Assembly: GCA_047975215.1 (NCBI GenBank)
Contig: JBKEDD010000051.1
Location: forward strand, 22,148-86,147
Source of the DNA: JAGRMG01 sp047975215
Lineage (GTDB): Bacteria > Pseudomonadota > Alphaproteobacteria > Rhodobacterales > Rhodobacteraceae
DNA length: 64,000 nucleotides
Direction of reading: 5' to 3'
The notes beneath the pieces are model-generated. The model saw only the letters and a program-made list of their open reading frames with translations. It made no database searches and was not told the origin of the DNA. Positions within the stretch are counted from its first letter, which is position 1, and each line of letters starts with the position of its first letter. Made by a program: the position numbers and the translations under genes. Shown here piece by piece: positions 16,535 through 24,897 of this stretch.

Positions 16535-18010
16535 TCAGGTCTGGCGCCGCGCCGCGTTCGCGCCGGAAATATCGCCGCCCTCCTCGGGGGGCAGGCCAAG
16601 CTGTTGGCGGATCGCCGGGTTGTCCGGGTGGCGCAAGTCCGCACGCCGCAGAACCGCAACCGCCTCGTCCGGCCGTGACATCTTTCGCAGTACGCGTGCC
16701 AGGCTCAGATGCGGGCCGATGGGGGTGTCATCCACGGCGAGGGCCTCGCGCTGTGCCGCGGCGGCCCCCTCCAGATCGCCGGCCTGTTCGAGACATATAC
16801 CAAGCTGGTGGCAGATCGACACGTTGCCAGGGTGCTGCATGTTCGCCTTGCGCAGCACCACGATTGCCTCGTTGACGTTCTTCCCGGTCCTGAGTGCGCG
16901 CGCCAGGCCCAGATGATACGAGACCGGCCGGTTGTCCAGGGCGACGGCCCGCCGGAATGCGCCGACCGCGGCGGTGAGGTCGCCGGCCTTCTCGTTGAGA
17001 ATACCAAGGTGGTATTGGTACTTCGCATCATCGCCGGCCCCTGCCGCGGCCGTCCTGGCAAGAACCAACGCCTCGGCGATCCGGCCTCTGGCCAACAGAT
17101 CCTTGCTCTTGTCCAGCTGCACTTTCGGGATCCGGTCGACACAGGCCGAGCGGCCCTGCCCGGGGCTTTTTTGAGACCAGTACGCGCGCCAGTCGCTCTC
17201 GGGCCGAACGAAAACCGACTCGTCGCGGCCCTCGTCAAAGCGCCGGAACAAATCATAGACATGCTTGACGATCCCGGGAATTTCCGGGTCCGCATCGACA
17301 TCGGCTTGCGATGCGGCGTGATGGCGGGCTCCGGGAGACAGGAACCGGTCGATACCAAGCGATTCGGGGTCGTCCCCGGCAACGAAACCCGGCAGGCCCG
17401 CATGTGCGGCCACGGGGCCAAGAGCCTGCCGCCAATCGCGCAGCAGGTCTTCGTAGTGGATGACCCGCCTTTGCGACCCGCGCGTGTGATACTCGGCCTC
17501 CAGCATATAGCTGAGCCAAAGCTGAAGCCCGTGCCTGACGCTCAGCTTGTCGCGAAAGGCCAGCGAACGCGCCACTTCCAGCGGATTGCGGCAGGCGATC
17601 AGGTAGACCGGCCTTGCGTTGCGCGAGCCAATGGCATTGCCCCAGACCGGCAGAACGCGGGACAGGCGCGGATCCTTGACAACCACCGTACCCGACCGGC
17701 CGAATTCCTCATCCATCGTCTCTTCGGCGCTGGTCGCGAAGCGTTCGAAGGCCGGCGAACCGGTCCAGTCCCCCGGGAACGGCTTGGGATCTGCCCAATG
17801 CCTGTCGAAATGCCCGATCACCTCGTCGTTGAGCCGCACGACCGATCGTGGCTCCCAATATCCGGTGGCGTTGAAGCTGTTGGCGGCCATGAGGTCATTG
17901 CAGATGCGCGCGCCCAGCAGGTTGACGCAACGCGCAAGTGCAGATGTGCCCGAGCGATGCATGCCGAGAACGACAAAGGTCGATGCGGCGTTGTCGTGCG
18001 TCTGGTTCAA
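16535..18010 (-). CDS. Sulfotransferase domain protein with C-terminal TPR repeats
   Basis: 491 aa, assigned to a TTG start at 18010 because AGGGGG (18022-18017) lies six bases upstream and the sequence from there begins just before the PAPS-binding loop; the upstream open frame to 18283 looks non-coding. GMHRSGTSALAR at 16-27 is the 5'-phosphosulfate loop and IACRNPLEVARSL the 3'-phosphate region of the sulfotransferase fold. From about residue 300, roughly four 34-residue tetratricopeptide-like repeats occur (e.g. YHLGILNEKAGDLTAAVGAF and LGLARALRTGKNVNEAIVVL). Likely sulfates a carbohydrate or protein-bound sugar; convergent with the methyltransferase group and 27 bp from it. Confidence 0.78.
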   Translation of the reverse strand: MNQTHDNAASTFVVLGMHRSGTSALARCVNLLGARICNDLMAANSFNATGYWEPRSVVRLNDEVIGHFDRHWADPKPFPGDWTGSPAFERFATSAEETMDEEFGRSGTVVVKDPRLSRVLPVWGNAIGSRNARPVYLIACRNPLEVARSLAFRDKLSVRHGLQLWLSYMLEAEYHTRGSQRRVIHYEDLLRDWRQALGPVAAHAGLPGFVAGDDPESLGIDRFLSPGARHHAASQADVDADPEIPGIVKHVYDLFRRFDEGRDESVFVRPESDWRAYWSQKSPGQGRSACVDRIPKVQLDKSKDLLARGRIAEALVLARTAAAGAGDDAKYQYHLGILNEKAGDLTAAVGAFRRAVALDNRPVSYHLGLARALRTGKNVNEAIVVLRKANMQHPGNVSICHQLGICLEQAGDLEGAAAAQREALAVDDTPIGPHLSLARVLRKMSRPDEAVAVLRRADLRHPDNPAIRQQLGLPPEEGGDISGANAARRQT

Positions 18011-18316
18011 CTGGAACCCCCTCTGACTTGAAAGGCCCGATGACGGAATTGCGGAGTGGATGACAGTCCTTTCACAGGCCGCTGGGTGCGTCCGAAACAA
18101 GCGCCCGGCCGATGGGCAGACACTATCTTGCGCAACGGCACGATTGCAACGCGGGCCGTCGACAATGCGGTCCGTGCACATGTGCAGCCGACCGTACTGT
18201 TCCAAAACGAGCCGCCCGAACGGACGCCTTGCCGGAACTCTGCCGCAATAGGGAAACGCATCGCCCCGCCGGGCGGGCACCACCTTCGCTAAGCTGTTGT
18301 TTTTGCTTGTTGAAAG
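18011..18316. other. 306-bp stretch without a supportable gene
   Basis: Between the TTG of the sulfotransferase and tRNA-Lys. Frames are open on both strands but their translations are Arg/Pro/Cys-rich and match nothing I know. It must carry the sulfotransferase promoter, but I see no convincing -35/-10 pair. Confidence 0.5.
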
Positions 18317-18392
18317 TGGTGAGCCGTGCAGGATTCGAACCTGCGACCCACTGATTAAAAGTCAGTTGCTCTACCAACTGAGCTAACGGCCC
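18317..18392 (-). tRNA. tRNA-Lys (anticodon TTT)
   Basis: A full cloverleaf on the reverse strand: acceptor GGGCCGT pairing with ACGGCTC, D arm GCTC/GAGC, anticodon stem ACTGA/TCAGT around loop CTTTTAA (anticodon TTT), T arm GCAGG/CCTGC with TTCGAAT, discriminator A and an encoded CCA. Length 76 nt. The encoded CCA end and TTT anticodon identify elongator tRNA-Lys. Confidence 0.97.
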
Positions 18393-18400
18393 ACTTTCTT

Positions 18401-18459
18401 GGCGGAACGCTGGAGCGTTCCCGCCCCGCTCTCTATGCCAATTGATCCACCGGGATCAA
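18401..18459. repeat. Two adjacent inverted repeats between tRNA-Lys and dapF
   Basis: First dyad: GGCGGAACGC (18401-18410), loop TGGA, GCGTTCCCGCC (18415-18425), one bulged base. Second: TTGATCC (18442-18448), loop ACCG, GGATCAA (18453-18459). Neither is followed by a T-run on either strand, so they are not simple terminators. They could be tRNA leader structure or operators. Confidence 0.5.
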
Positions 18460-18603
18460 CCGCCAAAATCACGGTGCACGCAGGAAACCCGAGATACCGA
18501 TGTCCCGCTAGGCGGCGTAAGTAGAAAAGTGGCCGCGGCGGGTCAAGTCCCAATCGGGCGAAATCGCGGGAACGCTCTGGATCCGTCTGGGCCGGGGGGT
18601 TAT

Positions 18604-19446
18604 ATGCGCGCAATGCGTGGTCGCCAGGATAACGGGTTTCCCTTCATGAAGATGCACGGGCTGGGCAACGACTTTGTCGTTGTCGACGCCCGCGCGCAGG
18701 AATGTGCGATCACGCCGCAGCTTGTCCGCGCCATTGCAGACCGGCGTTTCGGGGTCGGGTTCGACCAGCTTGCGGTGATCGGCCCGGGGCCGGGCGATGC
18801 GCATCTGACCTTTTTCAACGCCGACGGGTCGGTGTCGGGCACTTGCGGCAACGCGACCCGCTGCATTGCCCGCTACCTGATGGACGAAACCGGCAAGACC
18901 GAACTGAGCCTGACCACCGAAGGCGGTGATCTGGTGGCGCGCGATGCCGGGGCAGGTCTGACATCGGTCAACATGGGCGCGCCGCGTCTGCTGTGGAACG
19001 AGATACCGCTGGCCGAGGAGATGGACACAGCGGTTCTGCCCATGGAAGGCGGCCCGACGGCCACGGGCATGGGAAACCCGCATTGCACCTTCTTCGTCGA
19101 GGATGCCGAGAGCGTTCCGCTGGAGGAGTTCGGGCCGCGCCATGAACACCACCCGCTTTTTCCCGAACGTACCAATGTGCAGGTGGCCCAGGTTATCGGC
19201 CCCGACCGTATCAGGATGCGGGTCTGGGAACGCGGCACCGGCATCACGCTGGCGTCGGGCTCGTCCTCGTGTGCGACCGCCGTTGCGGCGGCGCGGCGCG
19301 GGCTGACAGGGCGGCAGGTCACAATCGACCTGGACGGCGGCGCCCTGAAGGTGGATTGGCGCGATGACGGCGTATGGATGACCGGTCCAACCGCGCATGT
19401 GTTCACGGGGATGTTGACGCGCGACTTTCTGGACAGCGTGACATGA
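18604..19446 (+). CDS. dapF: Diaminopimelate epimerase with Ser in place of the second catalytic Cys
   Basis: 280 aa; ATG 18604 follows a GGGGGG run by a few bases, with ATG 18613 as alternative. Family segments: MKMHGLGNDFVVVD, FNADGSVSGTCGNATRC with catalytic Cys81, and GMGNPHCTFFV. It interconverts LL- and meso-diaminopimelate for lysine and peptidoglycan synthesis. The second active-site motif, usually (A/E)CGTxxC, reads LASGSSSCA: position 218, where the proton-donating Cys is expected, is Ser, while Cys223 is kept. The rest is well conserved, so either this lineage uses Ser/another Cys or activity is altered. It overlaps mtaB by ATGA. Confidence 0.9.
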   Translation: MRAMRGRQDNGFPFMKMHGLGNDFVVVDARAQECAITPQLVRAIADRRFGVGFDQLAVIGPGPGDAHLTFFNADGSVSGTCGNATRCIARYLMDETGKTELSLTTEGGDLVARDAGAGLTSVNMGAPRLLWNEIPLAEEMDTAVLPMEGGPTATGMGNPHCTFFVEDAESVPLEEFGPRHEHHPLFPERTNVQVAQVIGPDRIRMRVWERGTGITLASGSSSCATAVAAARRGLTGRQVTIDLDGGALKVDWRDDGVWMTGPTAHVFTGMLTRDFLDSVT

Positions 19447-20690
19447 GCGCACCCAAATTCAGCACGCTGGGATGCCGCCTGAATGCCTACGAGACCGAGG
19501 CGATGAAGGCGCTGAGCGCGCGCGCCGGGCTGAGCGATGCGGTGATCGTCAACACCTGCGCCGTGACATCCGAGGCGGTACGCAAGGCGCGGCAGGAGAT
19601 CCGCCGGTTGCGCCGCGACAACCCTGGCGCCCGGATCATCGTCACCGGTTGCGCCGCGCAGACCGAACCGGACAGCTTTGCCGCGATGGCCGAGGTCGAT
19701 GCGGTGATGGGCAATGCCGAGAAGATGCGCCCCGCCACCTGGGCAGGGTTGGCGGGCGGTTCCGGCTGCGCTCCGGTGCAGGTCGGCGACATCATGTCGC
19801 TTGCCGAGGCCACGCCGCAACCGATCGACGGCTTCGGCAGCCGTTCGCGCGCCTATGTGCAGGTACAAAACGGTTGCGATCACCGCTGTACCTTCTGCAT
19901 CATCCCCTTTGGCCGGGGCAATTCCCGGTCGGTGCCGGCCGATGTGGTGGTCGATCAGATCGGCCGGCTGGTTGGGCGCGGCTACAACGAGGTGGTGCTG
20001 ACAGGGGTCGATCTGACCGGCTGGGGCGCCGATCTGGCGGGCGGTCCGCGTCTGGGCGATCTGGTCGGGCGCATCCTGCGACTGGTGCCCGATCTGGCGC
20101 GACTGCGGATCAGTTCGATCGATTCGATAGAAGCCGACGATGCGCTTTTGAACGCCATCGCCACCGAGCCACGGTTGATGCCGCATCTGCACCTGAGCCT
20201 TCAGCATGGCGACAACCTGATTCTCAAGCGGATGAAGCGGCGCCACGCGCGCGAGGATGCCATCGCCTTCGTCAGGGAGGCCCGGCGCCTGCGCCCGGAC
20301 ATGACCTTTGGCGCCGATATCATCGCGGGATTTCCCACCGAGACGGATGCGATGTTCGACAATTCGCTCAGGCTGGTCGAGGAATGCGGCCTGACCTGGC
20401 TGCATGTGTTTCCCTACTCACCGCGCCCCGGAACCCCGGCGGCGCGGATGCCGCAGGTGGACGGGCGCACGATCAAGGCCCGTGCCGCCCGCCTGCGCGC
20501 CGCCGGTGCGGCCTGTGTGGCAGATCATCTGAACGCACAGGTCGGCAAGTCACATCGCATCCTGATGGAAAACCCGCATATGGGCCGGACCGAGCAGTTC
20601 GCCGAGGTCGCGTTCGAAACACCCCGGCCGGCCGGCCGGATCGTGACGGCGACCATCACCGGAGTGGACGGCGCCCGCCTGATGGCCTGA
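19443..20690 (+). CDS. mtaB: tRNA (N6-threonylcarbamoyladenosine(37)-C2)-methylthiotransferase MtaB
   Basis: 415-aa radical-SAM methylthiotransferase. The N-terminal UPF0004 domain has the three cluster cysteines in STLGCRLN, NTCAVT and TGCAAQ; the radical SAM cluster motif is CDHRCTFC near residue 143; HLHLSLQHGDN and GFPTETD are family motifs; the end carries a TRAM-like region. The LGCRLN form and absence of a longer spacer fit MtaB (YqeV-like, t6A to ms2t6A) rather than MiaB or RimO. ATG overlaps the dapF stop, a pairing common in alphaproteobacteria. Confidence 0.88.
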   Translation: MSAPKFSTLGCRLNAYETEAMKALSARAGLSDAVIVNTCAVTSEAVRKARQEIRRLRRDNPGARIIVTGCAAQTEPDSFAAMAEVDAVMGNAEKMRPATWAGLAGGSGCAPVQVGDIMSLAEATPQPIDGFGSRSRAYVQVQNGCDHRCTFCIIPFGRGNSRSVPADVVVDQIGRLVGRGYNEVVLTGVDLTGWGADLAGGPRLGDLVGRILRLVPDLARLRISSIDSIEADDALLNAIATEPRLMPHLHLSLQHGDNLILKRMKRRHAREDAIAFVREARRLRPDMTFGADIIAGFPTETDAMFDNSLRLVEECGLTWLHVFPYSPRPGTPAARMPQVDGRTIKARAARLRAAGAACVADHLNAQVGKSHRILMENPHMGRTEQFAEVAFETPRPAGRIVTATITGVDGARLMA

Positions 20691-20769
20691 CCCGTGCTAC
20701 TCCCGCAGGGCGCGCCGGCCCGGGTGGTAGGAGTTCGTCCAGCTGCTGCAATTCGTCATCGCTTGTCAT
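20656..20769 (-). CDS. Possible 37-residue small protein (low confidence)
   Basis: An ATG at 20769 sits four bases after AAGGAAG on the reverse strand and begins an acidic peptide MTSDDELQQLDELLPPGPA, then turns Arg/Pro-rich and runs into the antisense end of mtaB. The ribosome site is good and the N-terminus unlike a random high-GC frame, but no homologue is known to me. It may be a vestige or non-coding. Confidence 0.2.
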   Translation of the reverse strand: MTSDDELQQLDELLPPGPARPAGVARVRPSGGRRPLR

Positions 20770-20895
20770 GAAGCTTCCTTGCGATTGCAGTCTGCCGCTG
20801 CCAGCCGCGCGCACCGGGCAAGTGCGAAACCGCGCGGCTTTTTTTTCTCGCCCGGTCCAGGCCCGGCGGCGGGATCCGCACCGGCAAATGCGCAT

Positions 20896-20926
20896 GAAAA
20901 ACCCCCGCGGCCAGGGGCGCGGGGGT
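20896..20926 (-). terminator. Intrinsic terminator of petABC
   Basis: On the reverse strand a 9-bp GC stem (20926-20918 with 20909-20901, loop of 8) is followed at once by five T residues (20900-20896), 27 bp after the petC stop. Canonical Rho-independent layout for the bc1 operon. Confidence 0.85.
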
Positions 20927-20952
20927 CATGTTTGTCGCCGGGCATGCCGTGC

Positions 20953-21741
20953 TCAGACCGTCTTCTTGCCCTTGACGGGCGCCCACAGACGCTTGTTCGT
21001 GAGGTACAGCAGCACGGTCAGTACCGTCAGCATAAGCACCCCGATGAAACCGGCCTGCTTGCGCGCCATCATCTTGGGTTCGGCCGCCCACATCAGGAAG
21101 GCGGCGACATCCTGCGCCTCGTGATGCAGTTCGCTGGAGTGGCCATCGGCGAACTCCACGTCCTCACCATAAAGCGGCGGTGCCATGGCGATCCAGCCGC
21201 CGGGAAAGGCGGTGTTTTCGTAAAAGACGGCGCCGGCCTCTTCCTTTTCCTCGCCGGTATAGCCGGTCAGGATCGAGGCGATGTATTCCGCCCCGCCCAT
21301 GCCTTTGACAAGCTGGTTGATGCCCAGCCCGTAAGGGCCGTGGAACCCGGCCCGGGCCTTTGCCATCAGCGACAGGTCGGGCGCGCCTGCAGCGGTGTTG
21401 GCCGGGAAGTGATCGGTCGGCTTGGCTGGCCGGTCGTCGTCCAGTTCCGGATCGAACACGCTGAAGTTCTCGGCCGCGTAGGCGCGCACCTGCTCCTCGG
21501 GCAGACCGGGGCCGCCGGGATCGCCCAGCGTGCGCAGCGGCACATATTGCAGGCCATGGCAGGAGGAGCAGACCTCGGTATAGAGCTGCAAGCCGCGTTG
21601 CAGCTGGTTCTGATCGTAGGTGCCGAACGGACCTTCGAAGGAAAAGGCGAAGTCCTCGGTATGGCTTTCCCCGCCGGCCGCAAAGGATGCGGTGGGGGCG
21701 GCTAGGGCGAGGGCGGCGCCGATTGCGAGTGTCTTGAACAT
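20953..21741 (-). CDS. petC: Cytochrome c1 of the bc1 complex
   Basis: 262 aa with a signal peptide (MFKTLAIGAALALAAPTASFA) cleaved before GGESH. The haem-binding CSSCH lies near residue 58 and QYVPLRTLGDPGG follows, as in cytochrome c1. A C-terminal membrane anchor FIGVLMLTVLTVLLYL ends in a basic tail KGKKTV on the cytoplasmic side. Carries electrons from the Rieske protein to soluble or membrane cytochrome c. Last gene of petABC, 15 bp after petB. Confidence 0.96.
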   Translation of the reverse strand: MFKTLAIGAALALAAPTASFAAGGESHTEDFAFSFEGPFGTYDQNQLQRGLQLYTEVCSSCHGLQYVPLRTLGDPGGPGLPEEQVRAYAAENFSVFDPELDDDRPAKPTDHFPANTAAGAPDLSLMAKARAGFHGPYGLGINQLVKGMGGAEYIASILTGYTGEEKEEAGAVFYENTAFPGGWIAMAPPLYGEDVEFADGHSSELHHEAQDVAAFLMWAAEPKMMARKQAGFIGVLMLTVLTVLLYLTNKRLWAPVKGKKTV

Positions 21742-21756
21742 GGTCGGTCCCTTCCC

Positions 21757-23094
21757 TTACTCGGCCGGAGCAGCGTCGGCCGAAGCCGCGCCCTCGCCAT
21801 AATGGGCCTCAAAGTCGTCTTCGATGGTTGCCGGCGGCTGCGTCGGTTTCTCGATCACGCCGAGAATCGGCAGGATGACCAGGAAGTAGGCAAACCAGTA
21901 GGCCGATGCGATCAGCGCGTAGGAAGCGTAAGGCTCCTCGGCCGGCATCGCACCCAGCCACATCAGGACCACGAAGTCGATGACCAGCAGGTAGAACCAC
22001 CAGCGGAACATCGGGCGGTACCTGCCCGAGCGGACCGACGAGGTATCGAGCCACGGCACCAGCGCCATCACGATGATCGCGCCGAACATGGCAAGCACAC
22101 CGAAGAACTTGGCGTCGATGATGCCGCCGGTGATGAAGCTGGCGAACTGCACCACCCACACATCGGAGGTGAAGGCGCGCAGGATCGCGTAGAACGGCAG
22201 GAAATACCATTCCGGCACGATATGCGCCGGCGTTACCAGCGGGTTGGCTTCCATGTAGTTGTCCGGGTGGCCCAGGAAATTCGGCATGAAGCCGACGATG
22301 GCCCAGAACCCGATCATGATGACGCCCAGCGCGAACAGATCCTTGATCACGAAATAGGGCCAGAACGGCAGCGTGTCCTTTGCGGCCTCGGCCTTGGATG
22401 TGCGCCGCACCTCGACCCCGGTAGGATTGTTGTTGCCGGTGGTGTGGAAGGCCCAGATATGCACCACGACCAGCGCCGCGATGATGAAGGGCAGCAGATA
22501 GTGCAGGCTGAAGAAGCGGTTGAGCGTGGCGTTGTCCACCGCCGGACCGCCCAGAAGCCAGGTCTGGATCGGCTCTCCGATGAACGGGATCGCCCCGAAC
22601 AGGCCGGTGATCACGGTGGCGCCCCAGAACGACATCTGCCCCCAGGGCAGCACATAGCCCATGAACCCGGTGGCCATCATCGCCAGGAAGATCAGCATTC
22701 CGATGATCCAGGTGATCTCGCGCGGGGATTTGTAGCTGCCGTAGAACAGGCCGCGGAAGATGTGGATATAGACCGCGAAGAAGAACAGCGATGCCCCGTT
22801 GGCGTGCAGATAGCGCAGCATGTGGCCGCCGTTAACGTTGCGCATGATGTGCTCGACGGACGCGAAGGCCATGTCGACATGCGGGGTGTAATGCATCGCC
22901 AGCACGATGCCGGTGACGATCTGCAACACCAGGCAGAAGGCCAGGACGATGCCGAAAATCCACCACCAGTTCAGGTTTCTGGGCGTGGGAATCATCAGCG
23001 TGTTGTAGATCAGGCCGATGATCGGCAGGCGGCTTTCGACCCACTTTTCGCCGCGGGTCTTGGGTTCGTAATGGTCGTGCGGAATTCCGGACAT
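21757..23094 (-). CDS. petB: Cytochrome b of the bc1 complex
   Basis: 445 aa, eight hydrophobic helices. Qo-site motif PEWYFLPFYAILRAF, helix B GIVLAMHYTPH, helix D HTTGNNNPTGV with haem ligand histidines in helices B and D, and the GYVLPWGQMSFWGATVITGL segment are all intact. Length matches Rhodobacter cytochrome b. A C-terminal acidic tail (DDFEAHYGEGAASADAAPAE) is typical of alphaproteobacteria. Quinol oxidation and quinone reduction in the inner membrane. Middle gene of petABC. Confidence 0.97.
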   Translation of the reverse strand: MSGIPHDHYEPKTRGEKWVESRLPIIGLIYNTLMIPTPRNLNWWWIFGIVLAFCLVLQIVTGIVLAMHYTPHVDMAFASVEHIMRNVNGGHMLRYLHANGASLFFFAVYIHIFRGLFYGSYKSPREITWIIGMLIFLAMMATGFMGYVLPWGQMSFWGATVITGLFGAIPFIGEPIQTWLLGGPAVDNATLNRFFSLHYLLPFIIAALVVVHIWAFHTTGNNNPTGVEVRRTSKAEAAKDTLPFWPYFVIKDLFALGVIMIGFWAIVGFMPNFLGHPDNYMEANPLVTPAHIVPEWYFLPFYAILRAFTSDVWVVQFASFITGGIIDAKFFGVLAMFGAIIVMALVPWLDTSSVRSGRYRPMFRWWFYLLVIDFVVLMWLGAMPAEEPYASYALIASAYWFAYFLVILPILGVIEKPTQPPATIEDDFEAHYGEGAASADAAPAE

Positions 23095-23108
23095 ATCTCA
23101 GCTCTCCC

Positions 23109-23669
23109 CTAACCCAGCTTGATCGTGGTGTCGTCAAGGAATTCCGCGACCGGAATATCCAGATTTCGCGGCGCCGGTCCCTTGCGGATGCGGCCGGCGG
23201 TATCGTAGTGCGAACCGTGGCAGGGGCAGAACCAGCCGCCGAACTCGCCGGCCCCGTCTCCGATCGGGACACAGCCCAGATGGGTACAGACGCCGATCAT
23301 CACCAGCCAGTTCTCGCGATCGCCGAGCACCCGGTTGCTGTCGCTGGCGTCGGTGTTCGGCTTGTTGGGGTTTTCCGAGGCCTTGTCCACCAGTTCCGAC
23401 AGCGGCACGGCCTTGGCCGCGTCGATCTCGTCCTGCGTCCGGCGGCGGATGAACACGGGCTTGCCGAGATACTTCACCGTCAGCTGGGTTCCCTCCTCGA
23501 CGCCGCTCACATCGACGATGATCGAGGACAGCGCCTGAACGTCGGCCGAAGGGTTCATCTGATTGACCAGCGGCCAGACGGCGGCACCGGCGGTGACGGC
23601 ACCTGCACCGGCGGTGGCGTAATAGAGGAAATCCCTCCGGGTGCCGTCGATGTCTTCTGCGTGGGACAC
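23109..23669 (-). CDS. petA: Ubiquinol-cytochrome c reductase Rieske iron-sulfur subunit
   Basis: 186 aa from a GTG at 23669 with GGAGAAA upstream; the protein then begins MSHAEDIDGTRRDFLYYATA, nearly the same as Rhodobacter Rieske proteins, so the longer frame to 23708 is rejected. TRRDFLYY is a Tat-type twin-arginine signal followed by the single membrane helix. The [2Fe-2S] ligands sit in CTHLGCVP and CPCHGSHYD. First gene of petABC; 14 bp before petB. Confidence 0.96.
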   Translation of the reverse strand: MSHAEDIDGTRRDFLYYATAGAGAVTAGAAVWPLVNQMNPSADVQALSSIIVDVSGVEEGTQLTVKYLGKPVFIRRRTQDEIDAAKAVPLSELVDKASENPNKPNTDASDSNRVLGDRENWLVMIGVCTHLGCVPIGDGAGEFGGWFCPCHGSHYDTAGRIRKGPAPRNLDIPVAEFLDDTTIKLG

Positions 23670-24192
23670 GAGGTTTTCTCCGTTTCCAGCGCCCGATTGG
23701 GCAAACATGCGAATGCGCCGCTCTTGCGCGGCGTCTCAGGGCGGCTGTCTAACGGGGTGTTGCAGTTTCGTCCAGCGGTCAAACACGCGCAGGGGGTTGT
23801 AATCGCCCCGGCTTGTGCCCAAGGGGTCACACGCATTCGGTGCAGACAATGTGTCGTTCCGGCGGACCGGAGCAGGCCTGACGTTTCGCCGGTGCCGTCG
23901 ACGCCATCGCCCGGCGGGCGGCAACGCGCTTGCACCAGCGCGCCACCCGGAAATCGCCCCGGCGCCAGTCGCGCACCGCATGACGAAACTCGGGATAGCC
24001 GAGCGCGATCGGCGCTGCTGTCGTTGAGAAGCCCGACCGTCTGCGCCGCTGCGCAAGGCGTTTGTGAATGCCTTGCAAGGGCTTTCCAGTGTCCGGGTCA
24101 GACCTCGCGCATCAACGCACCCGGAACGCGGATTCCGGGCCGGGCGCGGCCCTTCCGGCATCCGCGGCGATCTTGCCCGCCCGATGCGGCCG
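23670..24192. other. 523-bp region upstream of petA without a supportable gene
   Basis: It separates the thiBPQ operon end from petABC, both on the reverse strand, so it should hold the petABC promoter and any regulator site. Several frames are open but they are Arg-rich with weak starts (for example TTG at 24078) and no family resemblance. No T-run hairpin after thiQ is evident. I could not pick a convincing promoter. Confidence 0.5.
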
Positions 24193-24897
24193 TCACATTC
24201 TGCCGTCGCCAAGATAGCTGCGCAGCGCCGGTGGCGGGTTGTCCAGCAACGAAGCGGTGTCTACCGGCGCGTGTACCCGCCCGCCTTCCACGAGGATCAC
24301 TTGATCGGCGATGCGCCGGGCATCGCCCGGGTCGTGGCTGACCATCAGCAGCGTCGCGCCGGTTTCGCGCGCCAGACCGGCCACCAGATCGAGCATGTCG
24401 GCTTTCAGTGCCGGCCCCAGCGCGGCAAAGGGTTCGTCCAGCAGCAGAAGCGGGCGGGCCTGCACCAGAACCCGTGCCAGCGCGGCACGGCTTTGCTGAC
24501 CGCCCGACAGGGCTGCGGGCCTGCGCCCCTCCATCCCGGCCAGCCCGACCCGGTCTATGGCGCGCGCCACTTGGTCCTTCTGGCCCGGGTCGAGCTTGAG
24601 GTCGGCGCGCAGGCCCAGGGCGATATTCTGCGCCACGCTCAGATGAGGAAACAGGTTGCCGTCCTGGAACAGCATCGCCACCGGGCGCTTGCCTGGCGGT
24701 GTATCGCCGATATCGCTCCCCTGCCAGGTGATGCGCCCGGAAATGACCGGCAAGAAGCCCGCTATCGCCTCGATCAGGGTCGATTTTCCCGCGCCCGACG
24801 GTCCGATCACCGCAACCAGGGATCCCGCCTCGATGGCGAGATCGGCGGTCACCTGGAACGCGCCGTTGCGGATGGTAACGTCTTCAAACCTCAGCAT
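24193..24897 (-). CDS. thiQ: Thiamine ABC transporter ATP-binding protein
   Basis: 234-aa ABC ATPase starting at ATG 24897, overlapping thiP by 14 bp. Walker A GPSGAGKST near residue 33, Q-loop AMLFQDGNLFPHLSVAQNI, signature LSGGQQSRAALAR near 129, Walker B LLLLDEPFAALGP and switch VSHDPGDA. The short size and FQDGNLFPHL pattern fit ThiQ. It energises thiamine/TPP import through ThiP. Under control of the TPP riboswitch upstream of thiB. Confidence 0.92.
   Translation of the reverse strand: MLRFEDVTIRNGAFQVTADLAIEAGSLVAVIGPSGAGKSTLIEAIAGFLPVISGRITWQGSDIGDTPPGKRPVAMLFQDGNLFPHLSVAQNIALGLRADLKLDPGQKDQVARAIDRVGLAGMEGRRPAALSGGQQSRAALARVLVQARPLLLLDEPFAALGPALKADMLDLVAGLARETGATLLMVSHDPGDARRIADQVILVEGGRVHAPVDTASLLDNPPPALRSYLGDGRM

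Noticed and set aside
23827..24078. Possible 83-residue gene on the reverse strand before petA
   Set aside because: Only a TTG start without a ribosome site and an Arg-rich sequence of unknown type.
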